DNA of 64,000 nt from Conidiobolus incongruus B7586 (taxonomy: Eukaryota; Entomophthoromycota; Entomophthoromycetes; Entomophthorales; Conidiobolaceae), in contig JNEM01013522.1 in NCBI GenBank assembly GCA_000697335.1, positions 1-64,000 on the forward strand. The letters run 5' to 3'. Of the stretch, positions 1 to 11,846 are shown piece by piece. A program made the translations under genes and the position numbers. How positions within the stretch are numbered: the first letter of the stretch is position 1; each line of letters starts with the position of its first letter. Under the pieces are notes generated by a model. It saw nothing but the letters and a program-made list of their open reading frames with translations. It did no database searches and was not told where the DNA came from.

Positions 1-1270
1 TATAAAAATAATTATTTTCAAAATCATAATTAGAAAATATATCAAAATAAACTATTAAGTACTTATTAAAAATTAATGATTAAAAAAAATATTATTTAGA
101 ATATAATTATTAAATTAAAACTAATATAGTAATTGTTTTTTCAGGAAATCAAAAAATCTAATTATAAAAACAAAGCTTTATAATAAATTTTAATTAATTT
201 ATAAAATATTAAATTATTATTGTTATATAAACCTTTGTATTAAATATAAAATGCTTATTAAAGTTATAAAACAATATATTAAAAATAAAAAACAATGTTA
301 ATTTTATATTATATATCTATTTTTTTAACTTATATATTATAATATTTAATAGTTTAAATGTCAAAAATCTTATTGTTTAAAATTCAAATTAATAAATTAA
401 ACTCAGGAATTTATTCTTCAACTATCATAATAGCTATTTAAAATAATAATATTGATAAAATTAAAATATTAAAAGTAAATATATATTATTTAAATCCTTA
501 TTATTATTTTGATTTTTATTATATATTTTTCGCATTAACTTCAAAATATATTTTATAGAATTTTTACAAATTTGACAATGAAAAATAAAAATTATATACA
601 TTTTAATTAAGAAATATAAGTTATAAACAAAATTTTATATAATTTTAAATCATTCTATTATAATCATAGATATAAAAAATTCTAATTAAATGTTTTATTT
701 TATATTCCTTTCTATCAGTTAATCAGAATATTTTGATTTAGTATATATTTCAATATATCTGACATTGATTGTTATTTGTAGATTTTTGTGAATAGTCAAT
801 ATATAAAGATTTAAATTATATGATATTTTAACTTATAATGGTATTTAATTTTTAGTAAAAATTAAAATTCTATAATTTGAATTTAATCGGTTTATATTGA
901 AATTTGATTGAGACCTATATTATAAATGATAATTATAATGAAGTATTACATCAGTCAAAATTAACTAAACCATTACTAAATTAATGGTGAAATAATTATT
1001 ATGATTCATAAAATAATGGTTAATTTTAACAAGAGAATTAGTTTATGAAATATTACAATATACATTTAACAACATATCCTAATCTACTTAGATAGTTGAT
1101 TGGTTCTCTAAATTTTCTATTAATTATCAATTATTTGAATGTTTTTACAGAATTGAAAAGGTATGAAATTACTGATAAAAAATTAACGTAACGAATAATA
1201 TAATTTATATTTAATTATTTCATTGTTTAATATATAATATATATATTATATTATATTATTTCCATGAATG
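1..1270. other. AT-rich intergenic DNA, no gene seen
   Basis: Extremely A/T-rich sequence with stops in all frames and no match to the mariner or LRR elements found elsewhere in the window. The interval 1270-1540, just before the first gene, is slightly less A/T-rich and has a short open frame without an ATG; I regard it as non-coding 5' flank. Confidence 0.5.
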
Positions 1271-1577
1271 TTGGATATTTTAAACAATAAATATATACAG
1301 AGCTGGAAAATAGCACCTTGTGAGATATTAAAATAATAAAATTTGTTAATGAACCTAAAAGCAAGAAAATGTTGTATCATTTCCCCTTACATTTGTCTCA
1401 ACCAGTTTTCAACAAATACTGAAAAGAATATATTTGGTATACAATTGGATCAAGAAGTTGAACATCCCATAATTATGAGTGAGTTTAGAATAATATTAAA
1501 ATTTAAATCAGTCACATTAATTGAAGTTTGATATCAGTACATATCAATTTGAATAATCATTTAGTGATCAATCAGAA

Positions 1578-2917
1578 ATGAGTGATATTAATTGGCCATC
1601 TGTATTCTCTATGCAAGAATTTCATTCATATTTAACTCAAAATGAATTAATTAAAATTAGTACACTATCCAAATACTTGAGAACAAGGTTGAAACCATTC
1701 ATTTTTAAAGTAATTTTTTTCAAAAGTTATCTTAATGATACTTTGAATTCAGAACAAAGATTGACAAATAGTAAATTAATACAAAATAGTTTGACAAATT
1801 TTGATTATTTAATTTAATTAAAACAGATTTAGGAGCAAGTGTACATCAGATTAGCCAAGATTTGGAATTTTTACATTCATATCCGACAGCGTTGTTTGTT
1901 GAGAATGATTCTATTCATTATTATTTAGTGGAGATTTCAAATATATTTTCTAATATACAGCATTTAACTATTAAACAAGTATACTTGCCTTTGAATTCCT
2001 TCATCCAAATTGTTGATAATCTCATTAAATTGCAATCGTTAGCTTTAGTGAAAACCACATTTATTCAATATAACCATAAGCCATCAATTGATCAGATCCA
2101 ACTTCCTATATCAATTAAGCAATTAGATCTCAAGCAATGCTGGCTAATGGAGACTGATTTAATTCAAGATCCAAATGTAATAGGCTATAACTTCATGGAC
2201 AATCGCTTGACAGATGAAGAATTTGTTCTCCCACCAAAATCCCTTCCCAAGCTCCAGCACCTGTCATGTGAATTTTTCTATGATTTTACTACAACACTAG
2301 TGGAATATGTATCTCTCAACCCTCAGCTGACATCGTTTAAGACTTATATTCATTATTTTGATAGTAGGACCATTCGACTCCTTCAAGGTTGCGTCGGATT
2401 AACCAAACTGGAATTAGATGTATTTGGTGGCATGTCCAACGATTTTCTCAATTTACAGTTTCCATTATTACCTACTGTAACCACATTAACATTTAAACAT
2501 GTAGACACTATTAATTTTCACCTCTTCCAAAAGTTATGTGTCTCATGTCCTAATCTAAAGTGCCTCAGTCTAATTTATCACACTAAAATTGACCTTCAGT
2601 TCAATTTACTCCTAATCCAATTGAAAAAATTAATTGAATTGACAATTGTTCTAGCTCATGATAATCACTCCATTACTCTAAATGTACCTAAAGATTATAA
2701 ATTACAACATCTAAAGTTGTATAATTATCCTCCCAAGCAATTGAATTTACAGGCATTTGAACAAATGCGCAATTTAAAGCTTATAACTGTCTTTAAAATT
2801 GGTAATGATGATAGGCATTTGAAAGTTGATTCTCATCAAAATCATTCTGAAAATATTGCGAATTGGAAGAGTATCAATTATGAACATTGCATACAATATT
2901 ACAGATTTAATAATTAG
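1578..2917 (+). CDS. F-box-like/LRR (RNI-like) protein, intronless-type subfamily but with one intron
   Basis: Predicted exons 1578-1770 and 1827-2917, joined by a 56-bp GTAAAT...ACAG intron in phase 1, give 427 residues. Without the splice the F-box frame stops at 1815 and the LRR frame has no ATG; the neighbouring decayed copy at 3911 keeps an intron-like gap in the same place, which supports the model. Residues about 5-45 (NW...MQEFHSYLTQNELIKISTLSKYLR) form the F-box-like block. LRRs fill roughly residue 90 to 400, with VSCPNL near residue 300. The protein ends in NWK...CIQYYRFNN, a variant of the family's W-x-C...IQCYR tail. Family knowledge suggests an SCF substrate receptor that binds Skp1 through the F-box; this is inference, since the F-box match is by pattern only. 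Confidence 0.85.
1771..1826 (+). other. spliceosomal intron (phase 1) of the 1578 gene
   Basis: GT donor at 1771 and CAG acceptor ending at 1826 remove the in-frame stop at 1815 and a one-base frame difference. Length (56 bp) and phase match introns found in the related genes further right. Confidence 0.7.
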
Positions 2918-3910
2918 TAAAATTTAATAAATTTTTAAATAATATAACTTTAATGGTAATAATTTATTGATAAATATATGTTTTTGATCATAATTATAAA
3001 ATTAATACAAATTATACAACTACATAATATTAAAATTTTATGTTAATCATTATATTGTATTTATATAAATTAATAAATAATATAATAATTTATAATATTC
3101 TAAGTGAATTTATCAAATTAGGTATATCGATTGATAATGATTTAACTACTTGAGTTTTTATAAAATAATAATAATATATTATGTAATTAAATATTTTATG
3201 AATATTGCATTAATTTAGGTTAGAATTAAATGAAAAATATTATCAAAAAATTGATATATATCTAATTAGATTCAATATCAAATCCAATATAAATTTTAAT
3301 TTGTATATATTTAATTAATTTCAATACCTAATATACTAAAATATCTATTATGACATAATTTTTAGTTCAAATATACTTCGCTTATTGATTTGTGTCACAT
3401 AGTATATTCTATAGTATATTGGATCAAATAAACTATTATTTCATTAATAATATTACATTTTAAAAAAATTATAATAAATATATAACTCTCATTCTAAATA
3501 ATATAATTATAATACTTAACTGAATAAAATTTTAATATTAGGATTTTTCAAATTGTCTTTTATTTGTTCAATTTTTATATAGCCAATTTATAATAATTAT
3601 GAATCCTATCATAATTTTAATTTTCTCTCAATATTTTGATATAGTTACTTTATATATATTTATTAAATTTTGATGAATATCTTAACATCAAAAAGTTAGA
3701 ATTATTAATTTCAGTCTTTTATTAATCAATAGGAAGTTTGTTAATGCTATTATTCAATTTAAAGGGTAAAGAGGTAAATAATAATCTATTTTCCCATATA
3801 AAAAATTCCCAGAAAAATTTATAAAATATTTTTTTAGCAGTCACAAAATAAAAGTTAGTTATTAAACCTGAAAAAAATCAAATAAAATAATTTCAAGGGT
3901 AATTAATTAA
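2918..3910. other. AT-rich spacer between tandem family members
   Basis: Nothing recognisable: no open frame of note, no mariner similarity, only A/T-rich DNA forming the 3' flank of one family member and 5' flank of the next. Confidence 0.5.
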
Positions 3911-4935
3911 ATGAGTGATTCCAAATGATCATTAGTATTTGATAGTATCAATGATCTACATGAATATTTAAATCATAATGATCTCGTTGGATTGAGTAAG
4001 CTATTTGGATTTAAAACAAAATCAAAATATAATATATTTGAAATAACAAATTTGAAGGATTTTCCTAATGTCAAACTTAGTTCTAATGATAATATAAATC
4101 CAAGTAATCTGTAACATTGAATCTTAATACTATGAAATAAATAATTTAGTTGATATAGGATTGGATAGTAGTTTTCAACGACTAGGGAATGATTTGGTAT
4201 TTTTACAAAAGTATCCTACCATTTTAATTTCTGAGAGTGGTTCTATCCATTATTATCTGTTTGAAATGACTAAGTTATTACCTAATTTAAAACACCTCTC
4301 CATTAAAAGAATTAATTTGCCTGTGGATTCGTTTATCCAATTGTTGAATAATCTTCCTGAGTTAGAGACTGAAATTGACGAAGGCTACATTCATTCAATA
4401 TATGGACAATGAACCATCCATTGACGAAATTCAACTTCCTAATTCTTTAAAGAGGTTGAAAGGGGAGCAATGCTGGATAATGGAAACCGATTTGGATTAG
4501 GATCCTATGTCAATTGACTACAATTGGATGAACCATCTACTAGGGTTCAAGGAATTTGTTTTACCTCCTCAACCACTACCCAATCTAAGTAATTTATCGT
4601 TTGAATTTTTCTATCATGTCACATTTATTCTCATTCAATACTTGGAAGCGAATCCTCAGTTAAAATCCTTTAAAACTTATATTCACAATTTCGATCATTG
4701 TACGATTCCACTCCTACAAATGTGTAATAGAACAAATTATCTTGAACTCGATTTGTTGAGAAGTAGATTTGAAAATTTATTTGCTACTTACTTAACATCA
4801 TTATTTACGATGGCGTCATTAACTTGTTTTAAAATTCCTATTTTAATTGTGATCTCTTAGAAAGATTCTGCCATTCATTTCTCTCTATAACTCGTCTTGA
4901 ATTAGATCATTATCATATAATTTTACAATGCTTAT
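3911..4935 (+). pseudogene. F-box-like/LRR pseudogene, tandem copy of the 1578 gene
   Basis: Starts with ATG (MSDSK) and reads into an F-box-like block (SINDLHEYLNHNDLVGLSK), but the sixth codon, where the family has Trp, is TGA at 3926. LRR pieces at 4161-4410 and 4507-4860 are clearly homologous to the 1578 protein (for example DPMSIDYNWM and FVLPPQPLPNLSNLSFEFFY) but lie in different frames; a further TAG stands at 4498. The region homologous to the last third of the protein fades after about 4935 and the IQCYR tail is missing. An intron-like gap ending in TTTAG near 4150 matches the 1578 gene's intron. At least three breaks; a dead recent duplicate. Confidence 0.85.
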
Positions 4936-5164
4936 TATTAATTACATTACATAATTTGAAAAATTAAAAAATTATTAATTAAAGTGATAAATGAGAATAT
5001 ATTTTAAATTAGTAAAGATTACTAAGGTCATTATTTAGATTTAAAAAGGTTTTTATCCTATAAATATCTATTTACTTGGATTTGAAAATTTAAAAATTAT
5101 AAAAATTTTAAAGGTGAAGTAAGAGTTTATAATAAAAATTTTCAAAATTTTATTTTTTTTTTGA

Positions 5165-6427
5165 AATTGGAATTATTATTATTTTAAAATTCTATTTAAT
5201 TAAATAAAATTTTGATATAAAGATTTAAAATTATTATTATTATATTTTATAAATCTACAGTGTATTAGTATATAATCATAATATATATATATATATTTAA
5301 TAAAGAAAATAAACTTTTAATATGTATTATTTGATTTAATATATTTAAAATTAAAAGATGATTATGATAAGTGTTTTATATTTAAATTATTAAAACTTGA
5401 TATATTTTTTAATATTATTTAAATTTATATTTAATTAATAATAATATTTTATTTAAGTCAATTATTTATATCTAGCTAAGTTATTTTAAAGTTAAATAAA
5501 TATATATAACTTATTAAAATTTAAAAATATAATTTTAACTAATATTATTTTAATTATGATAAATATAAAAAAATTTTAAAAGATATTTTATTATTTTATT
5601 CAAATAATTATAAAGATATTATTATATTAATTATATAAATATCATATATATATTAATTTTTAAACTTATATAATTTAATAATAATATTAATTAAATAATA
5701 TATAATTTAACTAAAGTTTAAAAAAATTAGTGAAGCAATAGTTATATCAAATTTAAATATAACTAAAAAACAAGGCTTTTATTATAGATTATTTTAAATA
5801 ATTAATTATATATTTATTTATATAACTTTCGATTAAAACACCAATAAAAAATATTAAGTAAAATTGAAATAATTCTTTTTATGATTTTTATTAAATATAT
5901 ATATCAATATATATATTATATTATATTATAACGATATATATTGCTTTTTTATATTTTTTTTAATAAGTTAATAGTAAATTCTATATTATTTTTTAAATAA
6001 AATGATTTTTAATTAGTTTATTTAAATTAATACAAATATATTTAATTATTTTAAAATTATAACATATAAAACTAAATTTTTAAATAACTATATATTTAAC
6101 AATTACCAAGAAAAAATGCCATATCTAATTTTTTCAGTAGATTATAATTTATATTATTAAAATTACTCTATTTAATTACTCAATTAGTTCATATATTAGA
6201 AAATTCTTACAAAAGAATTAATTAGTTTGTAAAATATTAAATTTTATTTATTATCAATAAGAATAATATTTTAAAAGTTAAAAATTTATTAAAAATATGG
6301 CAAAGTGTTATTAATACTAATTAAATAATTGATTCTATATTATATTTTGTATTTCTAACTTAAATATTAAAATGATTATTTATTCTTTAAAAAATTCTTA
6401 TTATATATATATATTAAATGAATATTA
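5165..6427 (+). mobile_element. mariner remnant A, heavily decayed
   Basis: Aligned by eye to the well-kept mariner at 11847-13166 read on its minus strand. Matching stretches include the segment around 5720-5790 (middle of the transposase, before the first catalytic Asp) and 6115-6330 (region of the last catalytic Asp through the C-terminus), in the same order and spacing. Both ends are too eroded to place exactly. No usable reading frame remains. Base composition is even more A/T-rich than the reference copy. Confidence 0.6.
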
Positions 6428-6499
6428 ATACATTTTTCTTAAATCTCAAAAATAAGATTCAATAGTTTAATAAAATTATAATCATGATATTATAAAAAT

Positions 6500-6800
6500 A
6501 CTCATTTATCTTAATTGTATAACTAAGTCTCTATTATCCTTTATCTTTAGTAGCTTTTTCAGTTTATAATTAAAGTATATTTTTTTAGAAAATCATTCAT
6601 TAAATCAATTATTTAAACCCAAAAATGATAAAGGCTGAAGATAAAATTTCTCTAGATATTTTTGCTATAATATCTTAAATATAAATTTTAGGATATAAAA
6701 TCACAATATGTAAAAAAGCAGGATTAGTAAATAATTCAACAAATTATATTACAAGTACTTTACTAAAAACAATTTTTATATACAAAACATTATAAAACAA
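6500..6800 (+). repeat. dispersed ~300-bp repeat R, copy 1
   Basis: Shares long stretches with 13175-13465 (same strand) and 57540-57830 (reverse strand). Landmarks are CAATTATTTAAACCC near 6610, ATATTTTTGCTATAATATCTTAA near 6655 and AGCAGGATTAGTAAATAATT near 6718. No open frame and no obvious terminal inverted repeats. It begins shortly after mariner remnant A. Confidence 0.7.
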
Positions 6801-6899
6801 GACAGTTATTGCAAAAAATTACTTTTCCCAGATTATTTCAAAATCAGATTTAAGCTAAAATTATTTGATGGAAATATTCTGTGTTTTTTCAAAAATAAC

Positions 6900-8250
6900 A
6901 TGTTTGCTTAGAATTAAATTTATTAATCATTAGATGATTTTATCAAGATTTAAAGTGCACTCAAATCATTGTAATATTTTTCTTCCATGAACACAACGTT
7001 TATTCAATTCAGAAATAGTAACAATACAGTTGAAGACATTATACTTCCTTCATATTCGACATCATACAAGCAATGACGATTCAATTGATAGTATTAAAAA
7101 TGAGAAGTCAACTCGTGTAAGTTCAGATTATCACACGCTAAAAATTATATAATTTATTGATACTAATTCTCTTCAAAATCTCATATCAATGATTTAGGAT
7201 TGTGCAGGCATTTCGAGTTGAAAATTTAACTGCATTTGAATCGTATCCTACAAATTTTAATATGAAAAGTGGGAAGTGTTAATCTAAATTCAAATTACTT
7301 ATACAATCGCACAATTAAACAATTTACACCTTTTTGAAGTTAATATCTCGTTATTGCCATCTAGTAAAATCATAAACCCGACAAGTTTGGAGTTATATTC
7401 ACTAGTAGTAACTGTTATAATTAACTTTGAAATTGATGAGGTTTCTATCAACCAATTTTCATTTGAAAGGACTTTGAATAGATAAAAACTGCTTGCTTCC
7501 TGTGTGTTGATTTTGTATTTTCCTGAAGATCTTAATTTCTTTCAAACTGTCGCTATATTCCAAAGCCTCATTATTCGACCACAGAATTTACTCTTTTTAA
7601 CTCGCCTTGATTATTTATGTGATTGAAGATTACATAATGACACTCTTAAATTTTTCACTTAATCTTCAAATTCAGGAATGCTTTAGACAGTTGTATGATT
7701 TAGAGCCTCCCAGTATTGCATTAGTTAAAAGGTTTCAGAATATGAATTACTTTGAACTATTTTAAACTCAGTAAATTACTGAAATCTCAATGTAATCGCA
7801 TTTACTATTATAAATGATATTAAATTATTGAAAATCTAAACTATTTGCTTTTTTCGAATTTTGAGTTTACGTAAAGTTTAAATCCTGTTCGAACCCAATA
7901 CTCACGAGAACTGAATATTTCATTTTATAAATTTATGTGTTTAATTGGCTTATCTCGAAATTCAACAAGTCGAAGGGTTTGAGTTTGACTAGTTCTGATA
8001 TTAATAATCATATTTCAAGTTTCAACAATCATCTTAAATTATAAGAGATCCAAATACAAAATCATAGCCTTATTATGATTGATTCGAACTTTTGGGAAAA
8101 TATTTCATATTTGAAATCAGTAAATATCCAAAGTAAGGAATTGGGAAAGGTTACTGAATCTTAATATCCTTATTTTAATCAATTTTTCAATTGAAATTGT
8201 CATAATTGTGATCATGCTATTCAATTTTCTAAATATTAAATTAAGATTTT
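6900..8250 (+). pseudogene. F-box-like/LRR pseudogene, badly decayed
   Basis: No continuous frame, but phrases typical of the family appear in order: a possible F-box tail near 6945-7010, LRR-like phrases across 7200-7800, and a C-terminal phrase FFNWNCHNCDHAIQFSKY near 8190-8240 that mirrors the family's W-x-C...IQCYR ending. Many stops and frame changes. It is convergent with the intact minus-strand gene that ends at 8319. Confidence 0.6.
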
Positions 8251-8318
8251 ATATTCAATAAATTAATTGAATAAAATAATATAAAAATTTTGGAACAATT
8301 TATATCTCACATTATTTA

Positions 8319-9629
8319 TTATATTTTATAACATTGTATTTTATTTTGGTAGATATAATAACACCAATTAGAATCATTCATATTATCTTTTTCAAATATT
8401 TGAATATTTTCAAAATCTGTATATTTAGTTGAAATTTCAATTGAGTTTAAAGATTTCCAATTATTAAAATTAGTTAACTTGATATCCTTAGGATTATATC
8501 CTAATAAATTTAATACTTCGACTTGGTCACATTTCAATTCAATGTTTTTGAATGTTCCAAATAGTTGAAAATTTATCAAGGTTAATCGGATTAGATTTGG
8601 AAGATTAGAGAGGATGTGATTCAAGGATGAGCTACATTGAGGTAGATATCCAATTCGAAATGAGATGATATTGGGACATGATAGTGTCAGTAAGGCTATA
8701 GTGGCCATATTGTCAGGATCTATCCAATCCAATTCTAGATTTGATAAGGAATATAATTGGGGAATAAGAGCTTCATGTTGTAGAGCTGGTAAAATACCAT
8801 TATAACTCAAATTCAAGGTTGATAATAAGCTTAATTTGGATAAATTATTCAAAGTTCGTATATCTGTGCACTGACGATCTACTGACAAGTACTTCAATTT
8901 TGGAACCTTAAATAAATAGTCATTAAGTGTAGATATTGAAGCTTCAATGTGATTATAAAATGTCAAACGCTCCAATTTAGGTAAAGGGTCCTTGGAGTAT
9001 GGAAAGATTTTGGTAGTAGATCTGTTATTTGTGTTAAGATAATACTGTAAAGGGAATTGAGGATTAAATTGAAATATGGTGGTTTCAAATTCTATAAAAG
9101 ACAAAGATTTTAAAGAATCTGGAAATTTTAAAGATAATGGAGAAGTGTCTATACGACTCCAAGAGATTCCGCGTATATAGAATAGAGATAATGATTCTAA
9201 TTGTTTTAAATCATTCATAAGTTCGTTTAGAGTTTGCAAAGTTGTAGATACTTTGTTCAATGTAAGTTCTGTCAAATTGGCAAACAGATTTGGAATACAA
9301 AGTAATTGAACTTGACTAATACTATTTATATACTTTAATCCAGTAGAAAACTTCAACAATTTTTCCAGATGCTGTTTAAATATAACTTTCTCATCTTGAA
9401 TCGCCTTTGAGGAATGAACTTCCCCAACCGGTATATTAGTATAGCTTAAAGGAAATTGATCTAATACTATAGTGTGAAAAATTATAGGTCTATACTTGTA
9501 CCTTAAGCATCTACTGCTACAACTCACATTAATTCTGTCATTCTGTGTTAAATATTGATAAAATTCTCTTAGAGTAAATACGAATGTCCAATGAATGTCT
9601 TGATGTAATGAATAATCTTGAAAATCCAT
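8319..9629 (-). CDS. divergent F-box-like/LRR (RNI-like) protein
   Basis: Single intact exon of 436 codons with an ATG start. Residues about 10-50 hold the F-box-like block (IHWTFVFTLREFYQYLTQND, then SSRCLRYKYRPIIF). LRRs run from about residue 100 to 400; the usual CPNL motif is LSCPNIISF near residue 315. It ends in SNWCYYIYQNKIQCYKI, the family tail. It is the only intact member in the left array on the minus strand and the most divergent in sequence: its middle third (linker plus first LRRs) has no close partner here. Presumed substrate-binding subunit of an SCF ligase; target unknown. No intron is needed, unlike the genes to the right. Confidence 0.9.
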   Translation of the reverse strand: MDFQDYSLHQDIHWTFVFTLREFYQYLTQNDRINVSCSSRCLRYKYRPIIFHTIVLDQFPLSYTNIPVGEVHSSKAIQDEKVIFKQHLEKLLKFSTGLKYINSISQVQLLCIPNLFANLTELTLNKVSTTLQTLNELMNDLKQLESLSLFYIRGISWSRIDTSPLSLKFPDSLKSLSFIEFETTIFQFNPQFPLQYYLNTNNRSTTKIFPYSKDPLPKLERLTFYNHIEASISTLNDYLFKVPKLKYLSVDRQCTDIRTLNNLSKLSLLSTLNLSYNGILPALQHEALIPQLYSLSNLELDWIDPDNMATIALLTLSCPNIISFRIGYLPQCSSSLNHILSNLPNLIRLTLINFQLFGTFKNIELKCDQVEVLNLLGYNPKDIKLTNFNNWKSLNSIEISTKYTDFENIQIFEKDNMNDSNWCYYIYQNKIQCYKI

Positions 9630-9989
9630 AATAATTAAAATATTAAAAAAAGTAATATAATTTAATCAAGATAGATGATATTTATACTAACATATTCATC
9701 CAATACAATTGTAATAATTTGAAACTTCAACGTGATTTGAAAATTAGCAAAAATTTATTGGCTAAATGATATTAATATTATTTAGTTTAATTTGAATGAT
9801 TTCATAATAATTGTTTTGTTATTATCTTCTTATCTTATACAACAAAACTTTTGAAGTCATATTCAAATTCATTCAATTAGGTAATAGAAGATCATTTTAT
9901 TATACTGTATTTATGTTACCCCAGTATTTAAATTTCTTCAATTTCAAAATTCAATGGTATTAAACTGAACAGGTCATTTAGACTATTAA

Positions 9990-11420
9990 TACATTTATGT
10001 AAAATAATAATGGATAAATTGAGTATTCATTTGTGGGTTGAAATGGTTTTCAATATAAAAATCAGAAAAGATTTATTTATTTAAGTAAACCTCGTGAAAG
10101 CGTAGGTATTAAATGAAATTTTTTTATTTTGAAATCACTCTATTTGAATGAATATCGCCATAGTAAATTTTTTCAGCTACTAAACTTTGCTGTGTTAAAC
10201 TTGATTATATTGAATCTGGCACCGATTCAATTGAACAAAGTGTGTCAAGTTTCACAATGCATTTGGATGACGTCAATCAAAGTAATAAATTTTAAATCAC
10301 AAGTGATGACCATTAATTTCTGCGATACGATGAACCAGAGACTGAGTTAGATAATTCCTAAACTGATGATCTGTAAAGCTATACTTGTGCACCTTGCAAA
10401 TAGTTTAAGTTTTTTGAAAATTGATTTTTGGGTTTGTTTTCTGGAAAATATGCATATCACAATTCCCTGTCTGGGGTAACTTTCATCTTCAAAATTTCAA
10501 ATCAATTAAATAATTCCAAAGCAAGGCTCTTTTATCGAATTGGTTTGAATGCCATCATATCTCATTAATTTGGTGTCTTTATCATTTGAGATTATTCAAT
10601 CTTAGAATACTCTAAAGACCAAGTATCAATTGAAATTGTAAAAATTCCAAATGCTTTGAAAAGCTTACAACTTGAGAAACATTTCTTTATGTTTGCCAAG
10701 TTGGACAAAGATCCAATGATATTGGATTATTAATACTTTATTGCTAATGATTATGAAGAACTTATATTTCTACTTCATTACTCCTCCAAATCAGGATCAT
10801 TAGCATATAGACCTCACCCTAACACTAATTTACAATCCAGCAATTTTAACCTCAACCCACAATTAAAGACACTGGGTACGGATTTTAACCAAATTCACTA
10901 TAGAAACATGGAAATAATACGAAATTTCTCAAATTCAAATCATATAATACTCTTCTTGAATGTGAGCAACTCCATTAATCAATCTTAATATACAATTTCT
11001 TAACTGGAATCTTTAATATTTTGAAAATTGGTGGAATTTGATTAGAAATTATACTTTTAATTGAATAATTATGTTTAGTTTGACTCAACCTAATTGAACT
11101 ATGGCTATTTATCTCTGTTCGCGATTTAGATAATATCAATACTATCGTCCCCAAATCCATATATTTAAAACGCTTAATAATAATTCAATATACTGGTTGC
11201 GATCTTGCCAAATATGCAGCACTCTATTTATAAATTGTTTATCATCTCATATTACAGTAGGGTGAGCTTTATTGGATATGCCAATTTTTGACAAGTATAC
11301 AAATTTTAAGACAGCTAAAATTCTATTCAAACTAGCGAGTATTGAGCCTAACCATGAGGATTATAGGGAATCTCACAACTGGATATGAATTTTTCAACCC
11401 TTAATTTGTTCAATGCTTTG
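9990..11420 (+). pseudogene. F-box-like/LRR pseudogene, paralogue of the 14910 copy
   Basis: Parallels the 14910-16347 pseudogene along its whole length: F-box phrases near 10040-10150 (GLKWF, then LNEYRH matching LNEYPH there), a DPM...LDY phrase near 10700, NFNLNPQLKTLGTDFNQ near 10840-10910, and KYTNFKTAKILFK...IEPNHEDY near 11300-11360. Frame changes and stops are numerous. Close, older relative of the next copy, suggesting that a pair was made by tandem duplication and both then died. Confidence 0.75.
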
Positions 11421-11846
11421 AAATTGAATTCAATAATTCTATATAAATTAGTATATTTATTTTAATCAATTTCCACGATTTTGTTTGAATTAGATATTTT
11501 TATTTTGAAAACATGATCAGACATTTCTATCATTAAAGGCTGTTCAAACATTAATATATATATATATAATATTATAATTCTGTGATTGATATGATTATAT
11601 GTGTTTAATTATTTTTGCGGCATTGATATAGTTGGTATTTAATATTAATGTCATAGACTTTGAATATATAAAATATGTAATATTATTACAAGAGTCAGGT
11701 AATGATATTTTTGTATAATCAATTTTAAACATAATCTTCAAAAAAATTAATAATAAATAAATATTAAAGCACTAATACTTTTTTATTATTGATAATTTTT
11801 GGCCATGTGTTGTATTTTAAAAATACCTGTCTGTCTAGATTTGATA

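Noticed and set aside
7885-7900. GGGTTCGAAC on the minus strand as a tRNA B box
   Set aside because: No A box or cloverleaf at the right distance; it lies in a decayed LRR pseudogene. No tRNA, rRNA or CRISPR array was found anywhere in the window.
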